A DNA stretch of 64,000 bases, from assembly GCA_036346375.1 (NCBI GenBank), contig JAYEVE010000198.1:18063-82062 (forward strand), read 5' to 3'. Shown piece by piece: positions 1-10,370 of the stretch; position 1 is the first letter of the stretch, and each line of letters opens with the position of its first letter. The position numbers were made by a program, and so were the translations under genes. This DNA comes from Guadua angustifolia (Eukaryota > Streptophyta > Magnoliopsida > Poales > Poaceae). The notes below the pieces were generated by a model, which did no database searches, was not told the DNA's origin, and saw only the letters and a list, made by a program, of their open reading frames with translations.

Positions 1-1110
1 GATTTTGTCGCCGTTGTGCTTGTAAAGCTATACACCATGCCAAAACAATTGGTTTTTGACTCTTTATATATACTGGTTTGGAGATACGAAGGCAGCCAGT
101 GTTGTCCGCTCCTGTGTCTTTCGCTTTACTCGTCTACATGTTGGTCTCTCGGTAATCAAGAACCCACAACAGGATTTACGAAATCGTCCATTATCAACCG
201 AAAACCATGGGAATTGGGCGTTTCAAGCCGGTTCAGTTTCTAAAACCAGTCGGTAAATCGGTCCAATTTAAATTAAAATTCAAAAAATTAGAAAATTTTA
301 AAAAAATTATCCTAAATTTCTCTAAAATTTGTATTAATAGCTTTGTGAAATCTGGGATGAATTTAAAAAAAAAAGAATTTAGGAGACGTATTTCAATCAA
401 AACCAAAAATAGAAAATTGAAAAAGATAAAAAGAAAAAAAACAATATCAGGCCTGCAGCCCACAAAAGAGGCCCAATAGTCCGATCAGGCCCATGAATGA
501 AGCAAGGACGTTTTAAGACGGCTAGTGGTCATTCGGACACAATCATTGAGCTTCCCACTCCATTCTCCACCCTCACATCCAGATCGAGACACCTCTGGCC
601 AGATCCGGTCACCTCCTGCGCTAAAATCGCCATCAGAGGTCGAAAATCAACCGGATTTGGTCAATAATCACTAGTACCGTAGCGAAAATCAAAAGTGTTG
701 CGGGTGCATCAATTAGCATCGAAAATCATCGATTTTCAACTGAAACCAAGCAATTTTCGATATGTTTGTTCGATTTTCGACTCTTTGTGAATGAATGACA
801 ATAGATGATTCCTCATTATAGTAGATAATATCTCATTGCAGCTTTGAACAGCACATTACCATGTGGTTAGGGTGAGAGTTAGCATTAAAAATTGAGTAGT
901 AGATAGGGTTAGGGAAAAAACATATAGTTGTTAGTAAGAACTGATGTAATACCTTTTATTGCTAACACATACATATAGTTCTTAGCATTTACTGATGTAA
1001 TGACTTTCATTGCTAGCGCATACATATAGTTGTTAGCAAGAACTCACATTAACTTAATGTTTTATATTAACTGACTGCTTGTTGTTTTGTATTAGCAGAT
1101 AGCAAACCAG
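1..1110. other. Non-coding AT-rich flank of a hAT-like element
   Basis: No reading frame here resembles a known protein. The stretch is AT-rich, with an A-rich block near 260-450, a short GC-richer block near 530-660, and repeated short ATCGATTTTC-type words near 650-780. The last bases before 1098 (TTGTATTAGCAG) look like a plant intron 3' splice site leading into the BED-finger coding region, so part of it may be the intron of that decayed transposase gene. Confidence 0.4.
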
Positions 1111-1496
1111 GATGACATTGTGTGGGGGCATGGTGACAAGATGGGAACCACATTTCGATGCAAGTACTGTCACTAAGAGAAGAAAGGAGGCGGTGCAACC
1201 TGAATGAAGCACCACTTGGCATGGCACGGTATGAATGTCATCCATTGTAGTAAAGTTCTTAAAGAGGTTCGTTAGTACTTTCAACACGATCTAGATAGGA
1301 CAAAGGATAAGAAAAAGGGGATGAGGGAAGAGAGGTTCAAAAAGGAAAGGGGAAGCTTCCTATAGAGAAGGAATATTATGTAGGGAGTGATAACTTGACT
1401 GATAGCACTCCTACCGTACCAAGAGTCTAATGAAAGTAGCTCCAAGACGGACATCGATGGTGGCGACTCTGGTGACGGTGCCTCCATCCCTCTCAC
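1111..1496 (+). pseudogene. hAT-type transposase, BED zinc finger region (broken)
   Basis: In one frame the sequence encodes a plant hAT-type BED zinc finger. The order is an acidic D-x-V-W-x-H-G start, a C-x2-C pair (CKYC), a glycine-rich spacer, then the motif MKHHLAWHG with H-x4-H and a following C-S-K-V. The family uses this finger to bind transposon or target DNA at the N-terminus of the transposase. Several in-frame stops (after the CKYCH motif, before MKHH and further on) show that it is dead. The same frame runs on as a charged and then Ser/Thr-rich linker up to 1496, where Copia-1 is inserted. It resumes after 9913. A host gene derived from a hAT element is an alternative to a transposon remnant. 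Confidence 0.7.
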
Positions 1497-2915
1497 TGTT
1501 GGGGAACGCGGTATGCTACGCTAGCATAAATTAAAATTTCTACCGCATATCCAGAAAAGCTACTCGCAAGAAAGGGATCACAGATTGGATTACCACTAGA
1601 CGCGCAGTTGCGGAATCCTTCGCGCGTTGGTGTAGTGGATCGTTCTCGCCGTGGATCGTCCTCGCGCGGATCGTCCTCGCTGCGGATCGTCCTCACGTGG
1701 ATCGTCCTCGCTGCGGATCGTCCTCGCGCGGATCGTCCTCGCTGCGAATCGTCCTCGCTGCGGATCGTCCTCGCCACGCCGCAGTAGCAGCAGCGTCACC
1801 ACAGCAGTCCACACGTCCCGGGATGGAACGCCGTGCGTCGGCGTGCAAGCACCGTGTCGCTCGGCAAGGGCAATGAGAGGTGGAGGCTAGGGTTCTGGAC
1901 GTGAATAACAACATGCACGCCCACCCTTCCCTCTCCTTATATAGCCACGCCGACGAAACCCTAAGCCAGGCCCATCGGTAGCGTTAAGCCCACGAGGTCC
2001 ATTAATTACGGATCCAATCAATTAATGCGTCCCCAGATTAAGTGTGTGACCAGAGGTTCATGTGCGTTTGGACATAGATTCGAAAAACCCTTTTTCCAAT
2101 CCAATAGTTGGTAGCGGTTCTTGCGAGCATGCCAACTCCCAAATGCATATGATCAAATCGGATGGAACCTTTCAAAAGTACTCATGTAATAATCCCTTTG
2201 CCAAACTATATGAAGATCGAACTCAAGGCGAGAAGTATGTCATCCTTTGATAGTTCAATCCATCTCTCGTATCCGTGATATATTAATAAGTTGTGATTGA
2301 CTTCTCAATCACGGCATGGCCATGCACTTCCTTAATCATATCACACGAGTGGCCTTGACATATATCTCCGCTATACCGAGTGGCAAATTCCATCTTGATT
2401 GCTCACTTCCTCTGCATGTTTCATAGTAAACATGAAAGCTACCTTTATAACTATCCGGTTAGGAAATAGCGTTTGGTGGCCCCAAGGTAAACTATTACAC
2501 ATGTAGGGAATGTGACAATCTCAGGTCTAAGGATCATACATCCACTATGTATGAGATGCACTGATGACACATAAGAATGTAACATTCTCGCAGTGTCCCA
2601 TTGCGGGTCTATCTAACCAATGTTCTTCATCATGAGTTCACAATGTATTGATGATATCTCCATATCCTATGATCTATGAAACATAATCATCGATCAATAC
2701 ATGTCTTGATCTATTCATCGTTGTCCTATACGATGATATCCGATCGAGAGATACTTATGTAATTATATCAATAAGTAGAGAGTTTCATAAACAAGTCACA
2801 TACTTGCGATCAATATAATGATATACATTCATTGGACCAATAATCATATTATTATTCATAAGCATAGTCATGTTACAATCATCTATATGATCGCCTCAAG
2901 GGCATAACACCAACA
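1497..2915 (-). repeat. Copia-1 3' LTR
   Basis: This 1419 bp terminal repeat matches 8496-9908 along its length. Its ends are TG...CA. Read on the minus strand it has a TATA-like motif (CTATATAAGG) at 1935-1945, placed as expected for the LTR promoter. A GC-rich minisatellite (about 1640-1785) lies downstream of it. Frames such as RTIRSEDDP in that block are translated minisatellite, not genes. Confidence 0.93.
1640..1785. repeat. GC-rich minisatellite inside Copia-1 3' LTR
   Basis: About nine copies of a 13-16 bp unit of the type CGGATCGTCCTCGCTG lie head to tail. Units vary by one to three bases between CTCGC and GGATC. The matching block in the other LTR (8635-8770) has fewer and shorter units, so the array changed after insertion. 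Confidence 0.8.
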
Positions 2916-2926
2916 ATCTCCCACTT
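2916..2926 (-). promoter_or_regulatory. Copia-1 polypurine tract
   Basis: Read on the minus strand, AAGTGGGAGAT lies directly before the 3' LTR start TGTTGG. This is the usual place and composition for the plus-strand primer of a copia element. Confidence 0.8.
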
Positions 2927-3063
2927 GCACTTGAGTCGATTAATTAAGCATCTAATACCAATAGACCTTGTGTGCGCCTCATGCTTAGGGTCGTGGAAGA
3001 GGCTTTGTCAGCGGATCAGCCACATTAGCTTCCGTATGTACTTTACATATCTTCACGTCACCT

Positions 3064-3754
3064 CTATTCACAATCTCGCGAATAAGGTGAAAGCGTCGGA
3101 GTATGTGTTTGGACTTCGATGTGATCGAGGCTCTTTAAACGTGCAATGGCACCACTATTATCACAATAGAGGTCCATTGGATTAGAGGCACTAGCGACCA
3201 CACCAAGCTCGAGATGAACTTCTTTATCCAAACGGCTTCCTTTGGCCTCTGAAGCGCAATGTACTCTATACATTGTAGAGTCGGCCACCGTGTTTTGTTT
3301 GGAACTCTTCCGACTTACCGCTCCTCCATTCGAGGTAAATCTGAACCGGATTGCGATCGAAATCATCTTTGTCGGTTTGGAAGCTTGCGTCGGTGTAACC
3401 CTTTACAACCAGTTCTTCCTCACCTCCAAAAACTAGGAACTTATTCTTAGTTCTTCTCAAATACTTCAGATGTTTTTCACGGTACCGTCCAATGACCATC
3501 ACGGGATCCGCTTGGTATCTGCTCGTGACACTTAGAGCATATGAGACATCTGGGCGTCTGAGATCATGGCATACATAATAGACCCAATAGCCAAGCATAT
3601 GGTATCTTGCTCATCTGTCTCGCTCATCGGTTGTCGAAGGACACCGATTCTTGCTTAAACTTATGCCATGTGACATTGGCATGAATCCTCTCTTGGATTC
3701 ATGCATATTGAACCTCTTCAATACCTTGTCAATGTCGTTTCTGGCTTAATCCAA
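3064..3754 (-). pseudogene. Copia-1 RNase H region (frameshifted)
   Basis: Minus-strand fragments encode the C-terminal part of a copia polyprotein. There is a stretch like YALSVTSRYQADP followed by LKYLRRTK, then YTDASFQTD (the catalytic Asp region of copia RNase H), and further on CDNSGAIA. The pieces sit in different frames with stops between them. RNase H would degrade the RNA strand during reverse transcription. It follows the reverse transcriptase at 3755-4909, as expected for copia order. Confidence 0.8.
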
Positions 3755-4909
3755 TCAACCTTTTGATCTATCCTCAGAGATCTTTATGCCCAAGATATAA
3801 CATGCTTCTCCCAAGTCCTTCATTGAGAAACTCTTTTTCAATGAAGTCTTAACGTCTTCAAGCATAGGAATATTATTCCCGATCAATAATATGTCATCCA
3901 CATATAAGATCAGAAATACAAGTGCGCTCCCACTAGCCTTTTTATAAACACAAGGCTCTTCTTCATTTTTTATGAAGTCAAATCCTTTGACTACTTCATC
4001 AAAACGAATGTTCCAACTCCGAGATGCTTGCTTCAACCCATAAATGGATCTTTGAAGCTTGCATACCTTATTAGCATATTTAGGATCAACAAAACCTTCA
4101 GGTTGTATCATGTATACATCCTCAGATAGATTCCCATTAAGGAAAGCTGTTTTGACGTCCATTTGCCATATTTCATAATCGAAATATGCAGCAATAGCTA
4201 AAATGATCCGGACAGACTTAAGCATGGCTACCGGTGAGAAAGTTTCATCATAGTCAACTCCTTGAACTTGTTTGAAACCCTTTGCCACCAACCGTGCCTT
4301 GTATATCTGAACATTTCCATCCATGTCTATTTTCTTCTTGAAAATCCATTTGCACTCAATGGTTTTTACACCATGAGGAGGATCAACCAAGTTCCAAACT
4401 TGATTGTCATGCATAGACTGAATTTCGGATCTCATGGCTCCAAGCCATTTTTCGGAGTTTGGGTCCATCATCGCTTCTTTATAAGTCGTAGGCTCATCAT
4501 TATCCAATAATAATATATCATGTCCATATCTCATGGGTTCATGACGCGGCCTCCCCGACCTACGTGGGGTTGGTGTCTCTTCCACAGGTTGTACAACATC
4601 TTGTACATCAAGTGAAGGTTCAATGGGAGTTGAAACAATTTCTGATGGTTCTCGAATTTCTTCAAGTCGCACCTTGCTCCCACTAACTCCTTTTGAAAGA
4701 AACTCTTTCTCCAGAAAGACACCGTTTCGAGCAACAAACACTTTGTTTTCATCCCTTTTGTAAAAGTAATATCCTTTTGTTTCTTTAGGATACCCCACAA
4801 AGAAGCATTTTTTACGATTTAGGTGCGAGTTTATCGATTGCAAGCGTTTTACATAAGCCTCACAACCCCATATCTTGAGAAATGACAATGAGGATGTTTC
4901 GATCCACAT
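3755..4909 (-). pseudogene. Copia-1 integrase C-terminus and reverse transcriptase
   Basis: An open frame of 384 codons, the longest left in Copia-1. The first ~75 residues are the copia integrase C-terminal region (WGCEAYVKR, KCFFVGYPKETKGYYFY). A variable linker follows, then the copia reverse transcriptase with W-x-LV-x-PP, CKWIFKKK, ARLVAKGF, the QMDVKTAFLNG block and the catalytic YVDD (DNA 3893-3904). Family knowledge: this domain copies the element RNA into DNA inside virus-like particles. The frame opens inside the integrase and closes before RNase H, so it is a fragment of a larger broken polyprotein and not an independent gene. Confidence 0.9.
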
Positions 4910-5148
4910 CTCATATGAAGTTTTCTCAACGGCTTTTGATGGAACCTGTTTAAAGTGAGCGCAATTGTTTCTAGAGCATATCCCCGAAGGACAATGGCGG
5001 ATCTGTTTGGCTTATCATTGACCGAACCATGTCTAACAAAGTTCGGTTCCGTCGTTCGGATCGCCATTCCATCGAGGCGTCCTGGCGGAGTAAGTTATGA
5101 ACGATTCCACATTGCTTTAGATGATCACCAAACTCTTGGCTCAAATAT

Positions 5149-5535
5149 TCACCCCACGATCGATCGTAAGTGTTTTATTGATTTGCCAAGTTGATTTTGT
5201 ACTTCGTTCTGAAACTCTTTAAACTTTTCAAATGTTTCAGATTTATGCCTCATTAAGTAGATATATCCATATCTACTAAAGTCATCGATAAAAGTTACAA
5301 AAGCATGAAACCCACCTCTAGCACTAGAGCTCATTGGTCCACATACATCCGTATGTACTAGGGCCAACAACTCATTTGCCCTTTCACCAAAACACGTGAA
5401 AGGGGCTTTTGTCATCTTGCCAAGTAAACAAGACTCACATGTTTCAAATGATTCAAAATCAAATGAGGTTAGAAGTCCATCGACATGGAGCTTCTTCATG
5501 CGCTTCTCATTTATGTGGCCTAGCGACAATGCCAT
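5149..5535 (-). pseudogene. Copia-1 integrase zinc-binding and core start
   Basis: The frame encodes the GAG-pre/integrase junction: an H-x-N-x3-M-x2-L stretch, CESCLLGKMTKAPF (the C-x2-C of the HHCC zinc finger), then VHTDVCGP with the first catalytic Asp of the DDE core and DDFSRYGYIYLM with the next. The frame is lost before the catalytic Glu. The part between 4910 and 5148 carries further integrase sequence in shifted frames. Integrase would insert the cDNA into host DNA. Confidence 0.85.
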
Positions 5536-5652
5536 AAAAGGTAGGATTCACATCATTGGGCGAAGCCTTTTCGCATTAATGTTGTAGATAGGCTTTTCTT
5601 GAGTTCAAGCACGTACAACCCATCTACCATGGGGCATCGGCCATAATACATA

Positions 5653-6273
5653 TCATTCAAAAATATCGAACAAACAAAGTTCTTTATTCAAATCATAACC
5701 TTCATGTTCCAAACAAGAAGATGAAATAATGTTTCTACTCAAAGATGGAACAAAATAACAATTATTGAGTTCTAAAATTAATCCAGAAGGCAAATGCAAT
5801 GGATAGGTGCCAATGGCAACAGCCGCAACTCTTGCTTTATTCCCCACGCGAAGATCCACTTCTCCTTTTGCCAAGTCTCTACTCTTTATTAGCCCCTGCA
5901 TCGAATTGCAAATGTGAGCAACCGATCCGGTATCATATACCCAAGAGGCAAGATTAGAAGTAGCCAGATTAATTTCTACAACATGAATACCTGAAGTGGA
6001 AGTCACACTTCCATTCTTCTTATCTGCCAGGTACTTCGCACAGTTTCGTTTCCAATGTCCTAACTTCTTGCAATAGAAGCACTGAGCATCAGGTTTAGGG
6101 CCAATCGTAAGCTTCTCAAGCTTAGATTTGAGACTCGCGATCTCAACCTTGCCCTTGCCCTTGCCCTTTCCTTTGTTTCCAGCCTTAGCCTTCTTCTTGA
6201 AGGCAGTGGTTTTCTGAACCATCATCACATGATTAGGTTTTTTCTTTATGCTTTCCTCAGCAGACTTGAGCAT
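5653..6273 (-). pseudogene. Copia-1 gag zinc knuckle and protease
   Basis: A 206-codon frame. Residues 28-45 are very Lys/Gly-rich. A perfect CCHC knuckle follows (C65-x2-C68-x4-H73-x4-C78, CFYCKKLGHWKRNC), the nucleic-acid binding part of gag. Residues ~111-120 read WVYDTGSVAH, with the D-T/S-G catalytic triplet of an aspartic protease at D114. The rest is protease and the beginning of the GAG-pre-integrase domain. It lies between gag sequences (6363-6870) and integrase (5149-5535) on the same strand. Confidence 0.88.
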
Positions 6274-6362
6274 CCCATGTAGTTAAATTCGGGCTTTTCT
6301 CCATGCTATTCATATGAAAATTCATAATGAACGGCTCAAAACTCGAGGCGTAGATCGGAGAA

Positions 6363-6870
6363 TCACATCCGTAGCCAAACCAAGGCTAAGGGAAAATCGA
6401 GCTTTTCAATCTCCCAATGTAACCAATCATTTTGATTACATGAGGGTCGACGGACTACCTTGACCGACTTGCAAGCAAACAAAAGCTTGGAGATACCATA
6501 TCTCTCGGCTCTCGCTTGGTTCCCAAACATGTCCTTTAAGCCCACAATCATATTGTAAGCATCCTGGTCCTCATATTGCTTTTGAAGCTCGAGTCCATGG
6601 TGACAAGCATGAGACGGTGACCTCTCAGAGGCATTAACATGTTTTTCATACTCGGCCTTTTCATTGCGAGAAGCATTTTCACTGGTTCATCAGAATTGGA
6701 TTCTCTAGAACATAGTCTTTCTTTTCATGCTTGAGAACAATTCTCGGGTTGCGATACCAATCCACAAAATTTATCCCATTAAGTTTTTCCTTTTCCAAAA
6801 CCGATCTCAAAGCAAAACCAGTCCAACCGAAGGAGTAGCAGTGCCATTGAACTACAACAAAAACATGCAA
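6363..6870 (-). pseudogene. Copia-1 gag N-terminal region
   Basis: Two minus-strand frames carry copia gag sequence. Near 6690-6830 there is LNGINFVDWYRN followed by RIVLKHEKKDYVLE, the conserved start of many plant copia gags. Near 6450-6551 there is MFGNQARAERYGISK and LLFACK. Frameshifts separate them from each other and from the zinc knuckle frame at 5653-6273. No intact gag start can be chosen. Confidence 0.8.
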
Positions 6871-8475
6871 AGTTTCTTAGCACTATGTTTATGTAAAACT
6901 TTCATTAAACATTTTAATAAAAGATACTCCTATCATGTGCCCTCTTTATGGACACATAGTGAGTATTCAAGATCCATATTCATCAAACACTAGTGAGCTT
7001 TGGCATCACTGCTAGAGATTTAATGACATAGGTAAGCAACATCTTTGCTAATTACATCTTATGTAACTCTTGTTGGTTGAGCATGAAAACAAGTAATGAA
7101 TGACTCCGTCAACTCGACTCATGGCCAGTCAACTTGCCCTAGGGCTCACATGAGGAGGGAGCACTTCTCGATTTGGTGCCAATTAAGAAACCTAGCCTCA
7201 TGTGTGTTTTCCTAGACACCAATTGTCTTATATTTGTTCCTTCATTCTGAGATCAAAACTCAACCACTTATGTCCTCAAGCCCAAAACCGTTTTGATAGC
7301 TTGATTAAATCTACCATTGTTATGCGTGATGTGTCCAACACATCCCTATCATCTATTAAGATAGTCATTGATATACTACTTTGGCAGTCATATCAATAAT
7401 GATCTAAATTCTTGATAGGTGCAACAATAGGGTGGACATATTTGATTTAAAATTTGTTTAACTATGGGGATGAACAATATCTACTATGAACATGGCATCA
7501 CATGCAATGAGCATAAAGAAAATAGCAAGGATTAACCACACATCCACGAGAAAATCAAGATTAAGTCGTGAAATAGTATGGCCTTTAGCATTAGGATCTT
7601 CATCATCATGCTTGTTGGTTCACTTGGCCATCTTGCTTGATTGCCATCATCTTCATCATAGTAGATGCAACTCCTTACAACTTAGATAATGAAATTTACA
7701 TGAAGGTTTCAAACATCACAAGTCGAAACACTTGGTAGTTATACAAATTTGATAATGAAATAGCCTTATGGCTCGACACGCACGAGCCATGTAAGCGTTA
7801 CATGCATCACATACACATAGGCCATACTATTTCACATATAACATCCCGCAAAAAGAGTTAAACAAAGCGATTCTCACGGTGTCGGGGTTCCAGGCAACGC
7901 TACATCAGGGTTCCAGGCGGCGCCCAGGGGTCCAGGCGCAGGCGCCCAGGCTGATCATGGGTCCAGCGCCATCAAGGGTCAGGCGGCGCCTGCTGGCGTG
8001 ATCCTGGAAATTTTTTGGAGGCATGTCTTGACCAAAGGAAAACGTCCTCAAAATTTCCATGGATCAATCAAATTGACCTAATCGATTCAATCGATTGACT
8101 TGGTCCCATATGGTCGCGATCGTAGACCACGATGGCGGTAACCCGGCCGGTAAGGGCAACGTCGTACCATGAACAGACTCACCAAATCAAGATTGAATCG
8201 GATTGCACTTCCTCGATTCAATCGATTGGCTTGGTCCCATATGGTCGCGTCGTAAACCACGATAGCGGTAACCCGACCGGTAAGAACAGCGTCGTACCAT
8301 GAGCGGACTCACCCAAATCAAGATTGAATCGGATTGCACTTCCTCTAACCTAAACCGATCGATCTCATCGATAGTCGCCTCCACCAATTCATCACATGAA
8401 CCGCGAGAACATGTAATAGATCTAATCTACTATCCCCACATATCACATATGTAACATCCGGATCACAAATCTACA
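6871..8475 (-). other. Copia-1 untranslated leader
   Basis: This 1.6 kb between the gag start region and the 5' LTR has no supported coding sequence. It includes a GC-rich block of GGGTCCAGGCG-type short repeats (about 7885-8000) and a 131 bp tandem duplication (8082-8343). Long leaders are common in plant copia elements. Confidence 0.7.
8082..8343. repeat. 131 bp tandem duplication in Copia-1 leader
   Basis: 8082-8212 and 8213-8343 are two head-to-tail copies starting TCGATTCAATCGATTG and ending GATTGCACTTCC. They share a GGTCCCATATGGTCGCG block and differ at a handful of positions. Confidence 0.85.
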
Positions 8476-8481
8476 CGAGAT

Positions 8482-8493
8482 GGCTCGATACCC
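8482..8493 (-). promoter_or_regulatory. Copia-1 primer binding site
   Basis: On the minus strand, two bases after the 5' LTR end, GGGTATCGAGCC matches the plant initiator-Met tRNA primer site (TGGTATCAGAGCC) with one missing base and one change. Confidence 0.75.
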
Positions 8494-8495
8494 TT

Positions 8496-9908
8496 TGTTG
8501 GGGAACGCGGTATGCTACGCTAGCACAAATTAAAATTTCTACCGCATATCCGGAAAAGCTACTCGCAAGAAAGGGATCACGATTGATTACCACTAGACGC
8601 GATTCGCGGAATCGCCAGCGTTGGTGTAGTGGATCGTTCTCGCCGTGGATCGTCCTCGCGGATCGTCTCGCCGCGGATCGTCCTCCGTGGATCGTCCTCG
8701 CTGCGGATCGTCCTCGCGGATCGTCCTCGCCGCGAATCGTCCCTGCTGCGGATCGTCCTCGCCACGCCCGCGAGCAGCGGCAGCGTCACCACAGCAGTCC
8801 ACACGTCCCGGGATGGAACGCCGTGCGTCGATGCAAGCACCGTGTCGCTCGGCAAGGGCAATGAGAGGTGGAGGCTAGGGTTACGGGCGTGAATAACAAC
8901 ATGCACGCCCACCCTTCCCTCTCCTTATATAGCCACGCCGACGAAACCCTAAGCTAGGGCCCATCGGTAGCGTTAAGCCCACGAGGTCCATTAATTACGG
9001 ATCCAATCTGAATTAATGCGCCCGGCCGTTAAGTGTGTGACCACAGAGGTTCATGTGCGTTTGGACATAGATTCGAAAACCCTTTTTCCAATCCAATAGT
9101 TGGTAGCGGTTCCTTGCGAGCATGCCAACTCCCAAATGCATATGATCAAATCGGATGGAACCTTTCAAAAGTACTCATGTAATAATCCTTTGCCAAACTA
9201 TATGAAGATCGAACTCAAGGCGAGAAGTATGTCATCCTTTGATAGTTCAATCCATCTCTCGTATCCGTGATATATTAATAAGTTGTGATTGACTTCTCAA
9301 TCACGGCATGGCCATGCACTTCCTTAATCATATCACACGAGTGGCCTTGACATATATCTCCGCTATTACAGGAGTGGCAAATTCCATCTTGATTGCTCAC
9401 TTCCCTCTGCATGTTTCATAGTAAACATGAAAGCTACCTTTATAACTATCCGGTTAGGAAATAGCATTTGGTGGCCCCAAGGTAAACTATTACACATGTA
9501 GGGAATGTGACAATCTCAGGTCTAAGGATCATACATCCACTATGTATGAGATGCTCGATGACACATAAGAATGTAACATTCTCGCGGTGTCCCATTGCGG
9601 GTCTATCTAACCAATGTTCTTCATCATGAGTTCACAATGTATTGATGATATCTCCATATCCTATGATCTATGAAACATAATCATCGATCAATACATGTCT
9701 TGATCTATTCATCGTTGTCCTATACGATGATATCCGATCGAGATACTTACGTAATTATATCAATAAGTAGAGAGTTTCATAAACAAGTCACATACTTGCC
9801 GATCAATATAATGATATACATTCATTGGACCAATAATCATATTATTATTCATAAGCATAGTCATGTTACAATCATCTATATGATCGCCTCAAGGGCATAA
9901 CACCAACA
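8496..9908 (-). repeat. Copia-1 5' LTR
   Basis: This 1413 bp repeat is the partner of 1497-2915 with the same TG...CA ends. For the minus-strand element it is the 5' LTR and would supply the promoter. A TATA-like motif reads CTATATAAGG on the minus strand at 8923-8933. The minisatellite at 8635-8770 is shorter than in the other LTR. Confidence 0.93.
8635..8770. repeat. GC-rich minisatellite inside Copia-1 5' LTR
   Basis: Head-to-tail CGGATCGTCCTCGC-type units, 12-16 bp, with several unit-length differences from the array at 1640-1785. Confidence 0.78.
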
Positions 9909-10370
9909 CTCACTTCGCTCACAAGGACAACATCCCATAGAATTTCAGAGAGTACTAGTACACTCGACAAAGATTATGGCGTTCCACGATCCTGAGAGGA
10001 CGATTGCTATAGAGAAGGAAGGGATCATCGACATAGCTATGACATCTTGCGCAGATATCTCCAGCTCATTCAGCATCACCGAAATGCAAGGGAGTTATGG
10101 CTATGGCTCATATGGTCACTATGACTACACCATCCTAAAAGCTCATACACAACCTCCCACCCAATGGGTCTATGAATGGCAAGATCCCGAATTTTATGCC
10201 ATATTATACCAACAGTGGCAAATGACTAGCCCATGGACGGGACAAAGCTAACACGAATACAAAGCGGAGTTGCTAGCTATATGAGGGTTGGTGATGATAT
10301 CCACAGAGAAGTATAATATGGCCAACCAAGTGTACATAACCAATAATACTACCATCCCTAAAGGTAATGT
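9909..10370 (+). pseudogene. hAT-type gene, part downstream of Copia-1
   Basis: If one CTCAC copy is ignored, the Ser/Thr-rich linker frame that ends at 1496 continues from 9914 for about 25 codons. It is then shifted. A separate 91-codon frame at 9976-10251 encodes a Gly/Tyr-rich segment (GSYGYGSYGHYDY) and EWQDPEFYAILYQQWQ, a low-complexity region like the variable parts of grass hAT-type proteins. No dimerisation domain or catalytic core is visible, so the gene is truncated. Assignment to the same gene as 1111-1496 rests on the continuous frame and target duplication. Confidence 0.5.

Larger units (their letters stand above)
1497..9908 (-). mobile_element. Copia-1: complete but inactive Ty1/copia retrotransposon
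   Basis: Two direct repeats of about 1.4 kb start TGTTGGGGAACGCGG and end CATAACACCAACA. They bound a minus-strand polyprotein in the order gag, protease, integrase, reverse transcriptase, RNase H (copia order). The element is flanked by the exact 5 bp target duplication CTCAC at 1492-1496 and 9909-9913. A methionine-tRNA type primer site lies next to the 5' LTR and a purine tract next to the 3' LTR. The polyprotein is split into several frames, so the copy is inactive. It is inserted in the decayed hAT-type gene. LTR differences include many small indels. Confidence 0.95.

Noticed and set aside
1493..1914. Open frames encoding RTIRSEDDP repeats
   Set aside because: They are translations of the GC-rich minisatellite in the Copia-1 LTR, open in several frames on both strands; the same holds at 8577-8912.
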